40,073 nt of DNA from Bryobacterales bacterium (GTDB lineage: Bacteria > Acidobacteriota > Terriglobia > Bryobacterales > Bryobacteraceae), in assembly GCA_016789905.1 (NCBI GenBank), contig JAEUQC010000055.1, forward strand, positions 1 through 40,073, written 5' to 3'. Position numbers and translations under genes: made by a program. The notes under the pieces are model-generated. The model was not told the DNA's origin, did no database searches, and saw only the letters and a program-made list of their open reading frames with translations. Position 1 is the first letter of the stretch. Each line of letters starts with the position of its first letter. This document shows, piece after piece, positions 15,308 to 23,788 of the stretch.

Positions 15308-16597
15308 TCAGCGAGCGGTCATGCGATCGAGCGTGAGGATGGAGAGCATGAGCTGGCGAAGGGGATGGTAGTTATCCTGGCGGGCGGTGCGCGGAACACG
15401 GGTCATTTGGCGATCGGCAAAGAGCATGTAGCCGGGCTGACCATGCTGTTTCATGGAGTACTTTTCGTCGATGACTTTTTGCGCCATGTTGAAGTAGCGG
15501 ACGGCCCATTCGGCGCCGGTATGTTCAATGACGTTGAGCGTGGCGACGAGGATTTCGTGGAGGGCCCACAGCGGCTTCATGTAGAAATATTCGCCGGTGT
15601 AGCGGAAGACGAGGGTGGTTCCGATGGGGGTGTAGGGAGGCCAGGCGTAGCTGCCCTGATTGACGTTGACCCATTCGGAAAAACCTCCATAGACGGGATC
15701 CCAGCCGACGTCGAGGTGCTTGTAAATGCGGGCGGCGCAGGTGTCCCAGAGTCTCTTGTCGTTGCGGCGGCGGGCTTCTTCGGCGATCATCCAGAGCGTT
15801 TCGACGGCATGGCCGAGGAGGCATTTGGAAGCGTGGTCCGGCGGGCGGGAGAAATCGCGATTCAGCACTTCGTTGTTGAGGCCGATGGCGGGGTTGAAGT
15901 GGTGTTTAATGACAGCGTCGATGGACTTATCGAGCAGAGCCTGCATTTCGGCGTCGGGCCAGCGGGTGAGCATTTGGCGGGCGGTATTGAGGTTGACCAT
16001 CCAGAGGCCCTGGGTGCGCTGGCCGGGGACTTCGGTGTCCATGCACAGGAAGCGGGGCTCCTCAATGCGGCGGTGGAGTTGCTTCATCAAAGTGAAGGCG
16101 AGATGGCGGGCGTTGTCGTCTTTGGCGGCCCAGGCGTATTCCTGCAGGCCTTCGGCGGCGAAGTACATGCCGTAGAGGTCACCGGAGAATGGTTTGACGA
16201 TTTTGCCGTCGCGGGCGAATTCTTCGGCCCACCAGCCGTCGGGCTGGGGCGCGTTTTTGAGGAGAAAATCCTTTGTTTTGCGGGCGATTTCGAGGTAGGC
16301 GGGGTTGCGGTCGAAGTTGTTGTAGAGGAAGCTGTAGACCCAGATGGCGCGGCCCTGGAACCAACTGAGTTTGTTAGTGCTGACGCGGGCGCCGTCGTAG
16401 TTGAGGCTGTGCATGACGCCGCCGTACAGCGGATCGATGCCGTGCTTTTCCCAGAAGGGGAGGAGGGAGGAGAAGAGTTCGTGGCGGTATCGCTGGCTGA
16501 GTTGGGAGAGGGGGAGGCCGGCGAGTGTTGGGGGCGGGGCGGCGGGGAGCGGGCACGTGAGGGCGGCGGCGCCGCCGATGAATGTTCGCCTGTGCAG
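15308..16597 (-). CDS. AGE-family (N-acylglucosamine 2-epimerase-like) protein, Tat-exported
   Basis: A 429-residue alpha/alpha-barrel sugar epimerase-isomerase of the AGE/cellobiose epimerase superfamily. HRRTFIGGAAALTCPLP at the N-terminus is a Tat-type signal (RR-T-F-I). The body shows family segments: GGVMHSLNYDG, FQGRAIWVYSFLYNNF, DLYGMYFAAEGLQEYAW, GLNNEVLNRDF, KCLLGHAVETLWMIAEEARR and VYGGFSEWVN. The family also covers mannose, cellobiose and N-acetylglucosamine epimerases, so the substrate is open. The start is unusual: GGAGG lies nine bases before a CTG (16595-16597) that begins exactly at the Tat signal, and no ATG, GTG or TTG is in frame nearby without running deep into the upstream gene. 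The upstream AAC(3)-like gene ends 31 bases away. Confidence 0.82.
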   Translation of the reverse strand: MHRRTFIGGAAALTCPLPAAPPPTLAGLPLSQLSQRYRHELFSSLLPFWEKHGIDPLYGGVMHSLNYDGARVSTNKLSWFQGRAIWVYSFLYNNFDRNPAYLEIARKTKDFLLKNAPQPDGWWAEEFARDGKIVKPFSGDLYGMYFAAEGLQEYAWAAKDDNARHLAFTLMKQLHRRIEEPRFLCMDTEVPGQRTQGLWMVNLNTARQMLTRWPDAEMQALLDKSIDAVIKHHFNPAIGLNNEVLNRDFSRPPDHASKCLLGHAVETLWMIAEEARRRNDKRLWDTCAARIYKHLDVGWDPVYGGFSEWVNVNQGSYAWPPYTPIGTTLVFRYTGEYFYMKPLWALHEILVATLNVIEHTGAEWAVRYFNMAQKVIDEKYSMKQHGQPGYMLFADRQMTRVPRTARQDNYHPLRQLMLSILTLDRMTAR

Positions 16598-16628
16598 GGT
16601 GCGATACCTCCGTTTGGTTATGCTAGCA

Positions 16629-17339
16629 CTACGAATCCCGCGGACCGAAGAAGGCCTCCATCCATTCGATGCCGAAGGCGACGAGACTGGGGCCATCGAG
16701 AAGAACGGAAAGGGCGGAGCCAACTGTTCCCTGGGAGCCAAGGCCGGTGGCGAGGTAGTCCGAAACGATTCGCTCAAAACAATTTGATGGGAATTTGGCG
16801 TTCACCGGATCGGCGGTATCGAATTCTTCAAAAGAGAGCCATTGCGGGCCGGCGGGTGTGGGCATGAGGCGACGGTAGGTATGGATACGCTTATCCGGGA
16901 TGCGGGCCTGATGTTCGGCGTAGTGGAGGAGTGTGACGGTGTCGAGCGGGGCACCCAGCATGAGCACTTGAACATCAGAGGTCAATGCCTTTTCGAAAGG
17001 TGAACCGGGCCCGTACCCGTATTGGAATGGATGATCGCGGGTGATCCATTCGGCGAGGGGGCCGAGGGCGACGACGCCGGCATCGGGATGATCGCTACGG
17101 AGGGCACCGGGCCAGGTGCGGAGGGTTTCGTGGAGAATGCCGTGGTCGCGGGCGGCGTGGGCGGTGCGTTTGTCGAAGACGGGAATCTCATAGTCGCCGT
17201 CCTCAAAGAACGGTTCGAAATCGACGTAAGCGACAAGTGTTCCGGCCGGGCCAAGGGTGTCGAGAAGGGCGCGGATGATGGTATTGACGCCGCCGATGAC
17301 CGGGCCAACGGAGCGGACACCGGCGTGGACCATGACCAC
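16629..17339 (-). CDS. AAC(3)-family N-acetyltransferase-like protein
   Basis: A protein of 236 residues from ATG 17339, related to aminoglycoside 3-N-acetyltransferases (antibiotic_NAT fold). Recognisable parts are VVMVHAGVRSVGPVIGG (acetyl-CoA region), GTLVAYVDF, HPDAGVVALGPLAEWI, and DHPFQYGYGPGSPFEKAL, which corresponds to the conserved His-Pro...SP segment. Homology appears to begin about 20 codons earlier: the frame upstream reads NNSLSTIRADLAKLGVAPGS, as expected of this family, but it contains no ATG, GTG or TTG. The true start is therefore uncertain. The gene follows the interrupted YdeI-like gene within a few bases and may depend on translational coupling. Many chromosomal homologues have unknown natural substrates, so resistance should not be assumed. 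Confidence 0.75.
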   Translation of the reverse strand: MVMVHAGVRSVGPVIGGVNTIIRALLDTLGPAGTLVAYVDFEPFFEDGDYEIPVFDKRTAHAARDHGILHETLRTWPGALRSDHPDAGVVALGPLAEWITRDHPFQYGYGPGSPFEKALTSDVQVLMLGAPLDTVTLLHYAEHQARIPDKRIHTYRRLMPTPAGPQWLSFEEFDTADPVNAKFPSNCFERIVSDYLATGLGSQGTVGSALSVLLDGPSLVAFGIEWMEAFFGPRDS

Positions 17340-17394
17340 GGAGCCAGGGGCGACGCCAAGTTTCGCGAGATCGGCCCGGATGGTGGAAAGGCTG

Positions 17395-17997
17395 TTATTT
17401 TTGGCCTCGTTGTGGATAAAACGTCTCTCCTCGTCTGAGCATTTCTACGAAGGCGAGGATCTTTTTGTTCCGGCCGGCTTCGGTTTTCAAGTTGTGCAGG
17501 CGGAAAGCGAGGGCGAAGCGGTTCTGAGCGCTGAGGGTGGCGAACGCGGCGGCGGCTTTTGGGTCGGCGTCGATGGCGGATTGGAGGGCGGCGGGAATAG
17601 GGAGTTGGCGACCGCTCTTGTAGGCACGGCTCCAGCGGCCGTCGGCCTTGGCTGCTTCGACGTGCAAGAGGCCGTGCGGGGTCATGCGGCCCTCGGCGAT
17701 GAGGCGGGCGACATTGTCGACATTGATTTGGCTCCAGATGCTTTTCGGGCCGCGGGGCGTGTAGCGCTGGAGGTAGCTGTTTTCGTCGAAGCGTTAGCGG
17801 ATCGCGTCGATCCAGCCCCAACAGAGGGCGACGTCGATGGCTTCTTTGGGGGTGATGGAGGGCAGGCCGGAATTGACTTTGTGGATTTTGATCCAGAGTT
17901 CGGTTTGCCGGCCATGGTTGTGGCTGAGCCAGGTGTAGAATGCCACGGAATCAGGGAATTCGCGGACATTCGCGGGGTTTACGGGGACGGGGGACAT
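17395..17997 (-). pseudogene. YdeI/OmpD-associated family gene with an in-frame ochre codon
   Basis: A 200-codon frame of the YdeI family (DUF1801-like N-terminal part plus a C-terminal YdeI helix bundle) is interrupted by TAA at 17794-17796. Before the stop it reads VREFPDSVAFYTWLSHNHGR, then ELWIKIHKVNSG and DVALCWGWIDAIR. After the stop it continues without shift: RFDENSYLQRYTPRGPKSIW, SQINVDNVARLIAEGRMT, and AAKADGRWSRAY. Lys is usual in relatives at the stop position, so one AAA to TAA change explains it. A restart at ATG 17685 would yield only the C-terminal 96 residues. ATG 17997 lies 14 bases after the aminotransferase stop, so it belongs to that run. Confidence 0.75.
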
Positions 17998-18012
17998 GCC
18001 GTGAAGCCGCAA

Positions 18013-19299
18013 CTAAACGGGGATGGAGCCGCGTTTGATGATTCGAGTCATGACGGCGGTGAACTCGTCGACCTCTTCGATGGTGGTGTAGACGTTGGGG
18101 GTGATGCGCAGGCCCTGATATTCGCCGGGGGTGACGATGGCGACGGTCCAGATGCGGTGTTTTTCCCAGAGATGTTTCGCGAGGTCCGGGGCGTTGAACC
18201 CATCGATGGAGATGAAGCCGATGGCGCAGGACTGTTCCGGGTCCTCACTGTTCAGAATCCGGACGCCGGGGAGTTGACGGAGTTCGTTCGACCAGCGCTT
18301 GCGGAGGTAGCGGAAGCGGGCGGCCTTGCGTTCGCCGCCGATGGAGTCGTGAAATGTGAGCGCCTCCGTAATGGCGTTGCGCTGGCTGGCCGGATGGGTG
18401 CCGATCTCCTCGAATTTGCGGATGTTCGCGTCCATGGAAGCGGGAGCCGGCATCATGGGCCAAAGTTTTTCGATCTTCGAACGGCGAACGTAGAGCATGC
18501 CGGTGCCGATGGGGGCGAGCACCCATTTATGGAGCGAGGTTCCGTAGTAGTCGCAATCGAGATCTTTGTGCTTGAACGGGAATTGGGCGAAGGCGTGGGC
18601 GCCGTCGACAACGACTTCAATGCCGCGGGCACGGGCCATCTGGCAGATCTGCTTGACGGGGAAGATTTGGCCGGTGCGGTTGGTGATGTGGCAGATGTGA
18701 ATGACTTTGGTTTTGGCGGTGATGTTTTCTTCCAGGCGCCGGGCGAGAAAATCGAGGCTGGGGGGCGGAACGGGAAAGGAGATCTGTTTGAGCACAATGC
18801 CATCGCGCCGTTCGCGCTGCTTCCAGCAGGTGATCATGCGGCCGTAGTCCTGATTGGTGGTGAGGACTTCGTCGCCAGGTTTCAGGTCCAGACCGAGCTG
18901 GACGATTTCCAGCGCTTCGCTGGCGTTGCGGGTGATGGCGATCTCCTCGGTATCGCAGCCGAACTCGCGGGCGAGGCGACGGCGTACGGTCTCCAAGCCG
19001 GGGTCGAGCACGTTCCACATGTAGTAGGACGGGTTCATGTTCTCGATTTCGAGATAACGAACCTCGGTGTCCATCACAATTTTGGGAGAAGGGGAGACGC
19101 CGCCGTTGTTGAGGTTGATGATGTTGCGGTCGACGGTGAAGGCGTGACGGATGTTGAGCCAGAAATCCTCATCGCGGGCGACGGAATCGGCTGGGCGGGA
19201 GGCGACGGATTGGGCGGCGGATTGGGCGCGAGCTACGGAATCGACTTGGAAGGCAGCGACGGCGCCGGCAGTGGAGTTGAAAAAACGGCGGCGGTGCAT
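18013..19299 (-). CDS. Tat-exported class V aminotransferase (isopenicillin N epimerase-like)
   Basis: A 428-residue PLP enzyme of fold type I, class V, in the CefD/isopenicillin N epimerase-like branch. MHRRRFFNSTAGAVAAF is a Tat signal, which is unusual for a PLP enzyme but is known in this branch. VDGAHAF (D232, binds the pyridine nitrogen) and GTSLHKW (K258, Schiff base lysine) give the active site, and ITRNASEALEIV near 122-133 forms the phosphate-binding part. ITPNVYTTIEEVDEF closes the protein. The reaction may be epimerisation, desulfuration or transamination of an amino acid or small peptide. It is the first gene of the minus-strand run and faces the TonB-dependent receptor across about 110 bases. 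Confidence 0.88.
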   Translation of the reverse strand: MHRRRFFNSTAGAVAAFQVDSVARAQSAAQSVASRPADSVARDEDFWLNIRHAFTVDRNIINLNNGGVSPSPKIVMDTEVRYLEIENMNPSYYMWNVLDPGLETVRRRLAREFGCDTEEIAITRNASEALEIVQLGLDLKPGDEVLTTNQDYGRMITCWKQRERRDGIVLKQISFPVPPPSLDFLARRLEENITAKTKVIHICHITNRTGQIFPVKQICQMARARGIEVVVDGAHAFAQFPFKHKDLDCDYYGTSLHKWVLAPIGTGMLYVRRSKIEKLWPMMPAPASMDANIRKFEEIGTHPASQRNAITEALTFHDSIGGERKAARFRYLRKRWSNELRQLPGVRILNSEDPEQSCAIGFISIDGFNAPDLAKHLWEKHRIWTVAIVTPGEYQGLRITPNVYTTIEEVDEFTAVMTRIIKRGSIPV

Positions 19300-19412
19300 A
19301 GGAATACTGTACGCCCGCGCGGGGGGGCGTGTCGAACGGTTGGGGTAACGCGATCACGGGATCTTCACGGCGGTGTCATCGAACGTTTAAACGCTGTTGC
19401 TACTGTCGCCGT

Positions 19413-22400
19413 ATGAGAATCTTGTTGATGCTCGCGGCTGCGGGCGGCGCGATGTTCGCGCAATCGGCGCAGGTATCGGGTCAAGTGACCGATCCGGTTG
19501 GACAGGGGGTTCCACAGGCGGCAGTTACCGTTATTCATGAAGCCACGCAAACGCGCCGCGATGTGGCGACGAACACTGAAGGGCTCTACCTGGTGCCGGC
19601 GTTAACGCCGGGTTCCTATTCGATCCGCGTGACGAAGGCAGGGTTTAAGGCACTAGACCGCAGGGGCGTCACGTTGACAGTGGATACACGCAGCCGGGTG
19701 GATGTGAGGCTAGAGATTGGGACGGTTTCCGAGTCGATCGATGTAACGGAGAATGTGGGTGCGTTGCAAGTGGAGTCCCCTGAAATTTCGACGACGATAA
19801 CGCAGGGGCAGGTGCAGAATCTACCGTTGGTGCAATTGGGCCGGGTGCGGGTGGCGGCGGCATTTGTGTATTTGACGGCGGGTGTGCAAGGTCATGTGCG
19901 GATTGACGGGCAGGACAACCTGGCGGCCTCCAATCAGATACGAGTGCACGGCAGCGGCACGTTCCAGCATGAGTTCTGGGTGGACGGACTGCCGGCAGGG
20001 CAGATGGGGCAGATCGGGAATTTCAATGAGAGCGCGCCCCCGGTTGAGGCGATGCGCGAGTTCAAACTGCAGACGTCGCAGTTGGCTGCCGAGTATGGCC
20101 ATTCTGCGCAGGCGGTGACGAGCTTCGCGCTCAAGAGCGGGACGAATGGGATACATGGTTCGGCGTTTGAGTACTTCCGAAACGATAAGCTGGACGCGAG
20201 GAGCTGGTTCGCGACCGAGCGGGCGATCACGCGGCAGAACGAGTTTGGGATGACGGTGGGCGGCCCGGTACGGATTCCGAAGCTGTATAACGGCCAGGAC
20301 AAGAGTTTTTTCTTCTTTTCGTGGACATCCTCACGGCGGCGCGGGCTGGACAATTTCAACCGGATTCAGACCCCAACAAATCCGAACGTTCAGGGTGATT
20401 TCAGCGACTGGCGAAACGCATCGGGCAATCTGATACCCGTTTACGATCCAGCGACGACGACGGCGACGGCGACAGGGGGCTTCACGCGGACAGCGTTCCC
20501 CCGGAACCTAATTCCGGCGTCCCGAATTGACCCAGTAGCGGCGAAGATCGTCTCGTATTATCCATCGCCGAACACGGCGGGTACGCTGAATATGGGAGCG
20601 TTCATCGGTGAGAAGCAGTTGGATCCAAACATTTTCACGGCGCGAGGAGACCATTCCATCACAACGAACCACAAGCTTTTCTTTTCGTATAACGCAACGG
20701 CGATTCCGCGGTTGCGTCTGGACAGCCCTCTGCCGGCTCCCCTGTCGTCCGGCATCTCGCAGGACATCAGCAGTTCGCTTTACCGGCTCGGGTTAGACTC
20801 CATTTTGCGGCCGAATCTGCTGAATAGCTTGATTGCCGGGGTCAACCTTTTCCGGAACCAGGTGGATACGGTTGACCAGGTGAGAGGATGGCCGGAGAAG
20901 CTTGGGTTGACGGGAGTTCCTGGATCTCATTTCCCGATTCTGCGATTCGGGGATGGGTATGCGACGGCGGCCAATGGAGGTATCAACGACAACAACGATA
21001 ACGTGCACATGGTGAAGAACACGATGACGTGGACGCAGGGGCGGAGCAACTGGAAGTTTGGTGGAGAATACCGTTGGAATCATTTGAACAATCGGATTCT
21101 GACCGATACGCAAGGGGCGCTAACATTCAGCAATTTGGCGACGGCGCTGCCGGGGTCGCCGGCGGGTACGGGAAATTCGTTTGCGAGTATGTTGCTGGGA
21201 GAGGTGGCGACGGGCACCGTGCGTTTACCGCAGATTGCGGGGATCCGACGGAGCTACACCGGGTTTTTCGTGCAGAACGACTACAAGTTGTCGCCGAAGT
21301 TGACGGTGAATGCGGGGCTGCGGTGGGAGTTTATGGGTGCGCCATATGAGCAGTGGGACCGGTCGTCGACGGTGGATTTAGGCAAGCCGAATCCTCGGGC
21401 GGGGAACCGGCCGGGCGCGTTGGCGTTCGCCGGAGAGGGTGCGGGGCGAACGGGGGAGAGCGCCTTCGTGTCGCCGGATTATTCAGCGTGGGGTCCTCGG
21501 GGGGGATTTGCGTATGCGATGTCACCGAAGACGGTGCTGCGGGGCGGGTATGGACTTTACTATGCGGACAACTACCTGACGGTTTCGGGAGCCGGCTTCA
21601 ATCCCGCGGGGACGTTCCAGACACTGGATAACGGCATTACACCGGGATTCCGGTTGCGAGACGGGTTTCCGCAGAACTACCCGAAGGAGCCGTCGATTGA
21701 CCCATCGTTGCTAAACGGGCAGGCGGCGGCCTATTTGGAGCAATCTTCGGCGGTGATGCCGCGAACGCAGAGTTGGAGTTTCGGTTTTCAGCACGACTTG
21801 GGGAGGGACCTTGTGGTGGAAGTGAACTATGTGGGGAACCGTTCGACACGGCAGGTGGCACCGCAACTTTCCAACATCAACCAAGTGGAGCCAAAGCACC
21901 TTGCGTTAGGGCAGCTTCTGACGCGGAACGTCAATTCCGCCGAGGCGCGGGCGGCGAACATTCCGATTCCGTGGACCGGGTTTACCGGTTCGGTGGCGCA
22001 GGCGCTACGGGCGTATCCACAATACCTGGCGCTGACGTCGGAGCAGGCGAAGATAGCAGCGTCCTCTTACCACGGGGGCGAGTTCAAAATCCGGAAGCGC
22101 TTTGCCTCAGGGCTGTCGTTTGAGGTTAACCACACCTGGTCGAAGGCCATCGGGCTGAATGCGCCGGGGTATCAGGGTTTTGGCGGGCTGGACAACATGT
22201 TGCAGGATCACTTTAACTTGAGCGCGGAGCGGAGTCTGCTCTCATTCGACGTGCCGCATGCGTTTGTGGCGAACTATATTTACACGCTGCCGTTCGGCAA
22301 AACGGGCGGGTGGCGGAAGAAGGTAATGGGCGATTGGACAGTGGCAGGAGTGCACCGGTACCAGGTGGGCTATCCTCTACAGATTTCGATGAACAATTTG

Positions 22401-22802
22401 CTGCCCACCTTCAACCGGGTGCTGCGTCCTGATCTGGTGGCCGGGGTGAATCCTTCGTCGGGGATTTCGAATGGGGAATTCGACCCGGGGAGGGGGAACC
22501 GGATAACCAATGCGCATGCGTTTTTGTCGCCAGTGAGCGGGGGAAACTTCCGGCTCGGTTCGATGGGTCCGACGCGAGGGGACCTGCGGCAGTTCCCTGT
22601 GATCCAGGAGGACTTCGTGGTGACAAAACGACTCGCGGTACGTGAGCAGGTGCGGTTCGAGATTCAGGCCCAGATGTTCAATGCATTTAACCGGCACCGG
22701 TTCGTAAACTTCGAGCCGAATTTTTCGAGCCCGAATTTCGGGGCCACGCGGGGGACGAATTTGCCACGTTTCATTCAGTTGGGCGGAAAGTTGACGTTTT
22801 GA
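19413..22802 (+). CDS. Oar-like TonB-dependent receptor with carboxypeptidase-regulatory domain
   Basis: A 1129-residue outer-membrane protein. The signal peptide (MRILLMLAAAGGAMFAQ) is followed by a carboxypeptidase-regulatory-like beta domain (residues about 20-105: VSGQVTDPVGQGVPQAAVTV, then YLVPALTPGSYSIRVTKAGF). A plug domain with ITQGQVQNLPL and a long beta-barrel follow, ending in PRFIQLGGKLTF with a terminal Phe as expected for barrel insertion. The architecture matches the Oar-type receptors strongly expanded in acidobacteria. The substrate is unknown; partners in the window suggest peptides or sugar-peptides. ATG 19413 is chosen because it opens the signal peptide; an earlier in-frame start at 19329 would add 28 unlikely residues. 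No TonB, ExbB or ExbD is present nearby. Confidence 0.92.
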   Translation: MRILLMLAAAGGAMFAQSAQVSGQVTDPVGQGVPQAAVTVIHEATQTRRDVATNTEGLYLVPALTPGSYSIRVTKAGFKALDRRGVTLTVDTRSRVDVRLEIGTVSESIDVTENVGALQVESPEISTTITQGQVQNLPLVQLGRVRVAAAFVYLTAGVQGHVRIDGQDNLAASNQIRVHGSGTFQHEFWVDGLPAGQMGQIGNFNESAPPVEAMREFKLQTSQLAAEYGHSAQAVTSFALKSGTNGIHGSAFEYFRNDKLDARSWFATERAITRQNEFGMTVGGPVRIPKLYNGQDKSFFFFSWTSSRRRGLDNFNRIQTPTNPNVQGDFSDWRNASGNLIPVYDPATTTATATGGFTRTAFPRNLIPASRIDPVAAKIVSYYPSPNTAGTLNMGAFIGEKQLDPNIFTARGDHSITTNHKLFFSYNATAIPRLRLDSPLPAPLSSGISQDISSSLYRLGLDSILRPNLLNSLIAGVNLFRNQVDTVDQVRGWPEKLGLTGVPGSHFPILRFGDGYATAANGGINDNNDNVHMVKNTMTWTQGRSNWKFGGEYRWNHLNNRILTDTQGALTFSNLATALPGSPAGTGNSFASMLLGEVATGTVRLPQIAGIRRSYTGFFVQNDYKLSPKLTVNAGLRWEFMGAPYEQWDRSSTVDLGKPNPRAGNRPGALAFAGEGAGRTGESAFVSPDYSAWGPRGGFAYAMSPKTVLRGGYGLYYADNYLTVSGAGFNPAGTFQTLDNGITPGFRLRDGFPQNYPKEPSIDPSLLNGQAAAYLEQSSAVMPRTQSWSFGFQHDLGRDLVVEVNYVGNRSTRQVAPQLSNINQVEPKHLALGQLLTRNVNSAEARAANIPIPWTGFTGSVAQALRAYPQYLALTSEQAKIAASSYHGGEFKIRKRFASGLSFEVNHTWSKAIGLNAPGYQGFGGLDNMLQDHFNLSAERSLLSFDVPHAFVANYIYTLPFGKTGGWRKKVMGDWTVAGVHRYQVGYPLQISMNNLLPTFNRVLRPDLVAGVNPSSGISNGEFDPGRGNRITNAHAFLSPVSGGNFRLGSMGPTRGDLRQFPVIQEDFVVTKRLAVREQVRFEIQAQMFNAFNRHRFVNFEPNFSSPNFGATRGTNLPRFIQLGGKLTF

Positions 22803-22892
22803 GCAGAGAACCAGAGGCGCTGGCGCGTTAGAAGCGCGGCAACAGACCGGGAGCGGGGGATTTCACCCGATCGAGAAGGGCAGGGACACTGA

Positions 22893-22905
22893 GTTTCGAC
22901 GAAAC
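22893..22905 (+). terminator. Small palindrome after the TonB receptor gene
   Basis: GTTTCG-A-CGAAAC is followed by CTCTTTC. It could act as a weak terminator but has a short stem and no true T-run. Confidence 0.25.
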
Positions 22906-22937
22906 CTCTTTCATTCCAACGACATTGAAGACGGCCC

Positions 22938-22966
22938 TTGACATGCAGGTACAAATTCCTTCATAT
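22938..22966 (+). promoter_or_regulatory. Promoter of the DUF7009-like gene
   Basis: TTGACA at 22938-22943, a 17-base spacer and TCATAT at 22961-22966. GGGAGG at 22973-22978 lies five bases before ATG 22984. Confidence 0.5.
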
Positions 22967-22983
22967 GCAGTTGGGAGGTACTG

Positions 22984-23376
22984 ATGAAGCTTCGCATTCA
23001 TAAGGATTCGGTTCGAATTCGCTTCACAAGAGACGAGGCAGAGGCATTGAGCGAGGGGACGGTTTTGACGGAACATGTCGCGATCGGCCCTTTGGAGGAA
23101 CAGCGGTTGTGTTACCGGGTTGTACCGAACGGGGCGGAAGGGATTCGCGCCGGGTTTGCGGAAAACACGATCAGCATTTACGTGCCGAAATCAGAGTTGC
23201 TGGCCTGGTATGAAGGAGAGAATCTGGCGCTGGAAGCTGTCCAGAGCTGGAATGGCGGGCAGGTCCGCCTTTTGTTGGAGAAAGATTTGCAGCGATTGAA
23301 TCCAAAACCTGGTGGGGAGCCTGAAATGGTTTATGCGCACCCGCTGTTCGGAAAGAAGCGCTGCGACCATCCTTGA
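22984..23376 (+). CDS. Small DUF7009-like protein
   Basis: A 130-residue protein beginning MKLRIHKDSVRIRFTRDEAE, with later segments ISIYVPKSELLAWYEGENLA and VRLLLEKDLQ. The opening (M-K-L-R-I-x-x-x-S-x-R-x-R) and the short VP-x-x-x-x-x-W segment fit a small family (DUF7009, from memory) seen in acidobacteria and other soil bacteria with no known function. The C-terminus ends in a cluster with His and Cys (HPLFGKKRCDHP), which might bind metal. It has its own promoter and a strong ribosome site, and is not coupled to the receptor gene upstream. Confidence 0.65.
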   Translation: MKLRIHKDSVRIRFTRDEAEALSEGTVLTEHVAIGPLEEQRLCYRVVPNGAEGIRAGFAENTISIYVPKSELLAWYEGENLALEAVQSWNGGQVRLLLEKDLQRLNPKPGGEPEMVYAHPLFGKKRCDHP

Positions 23377-23788
23377 TCGATTATTGCCGACCGGAACAGG
23401 GACACATTCGAAGGCGGAGAGCGCCACGGCGCGCTCCGCCTTCGGGCACCTGTTTTGCGGCGAAAGTGAAGAGTTCGATGGAGTGCCCGGCCACGCAATC
23501 GCGGGTGAGAGCATTGCCGGCGAGGGAGAAGATTGCGCCGGCGGAGACGTGCTTCGCCTGAGGGCTGGAGGCATTCTGGGCCGGGGCCCTGCGGGGCATT
23601 GGGAGGCGGGTTTAGTTGCCCTGTCCCATGGCTATGTTTTCGATTTCCACGAAGGCGTTATTGGCGGCGCGGTTGTGGGGCCGGCGGCGGTGGTTGTTTT
23701 CGTTGTGGCGCAGCCGCACGGTTTGAGAGTGGCCCAGGGGTGCTTTTCGGCGGCGGTGAAGGAAAGAGTAAGTTTTCGCGGGAAGTAA
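23377..23788. other. About 410 bases without a clear gene, with a protein-like minus-strand frame
   Basis: The minus strand, in the same frame as the histidine kinase and directly after its TGA, stays open for 57 codons ending NAFVEIENIAMGQGN with TAA at 23612-23614. It then stays open again from 23611 to a stop at 23381 (including SAGAIFSLAGNALTRDCVAG, then HSIELFTFAAKQVPEGG). Third positions are mostly C, as in true minus-strand genes here. There is no start codon with a ribosome site and I know no family, so this may be a decayed gene. The plus strand holds nothing convincing. Confidence 0.35.

Noticed and set aside
16629..17339. Aminoglycoside resistance gene
   Set aside because: The family is right, but it is chromosomal, without a mobile context or integron, and the start is uncertain. 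Many such genes do not give resistance.
17257..19416. Open frame of about 700 codons on the plus strand opposite the aminotransferase and YdeI-like genes
   Set aside because: The product is almost only Gly, Asp, Val, Glu and Ala without motifs. The minus-strand frames have clear family motifs.
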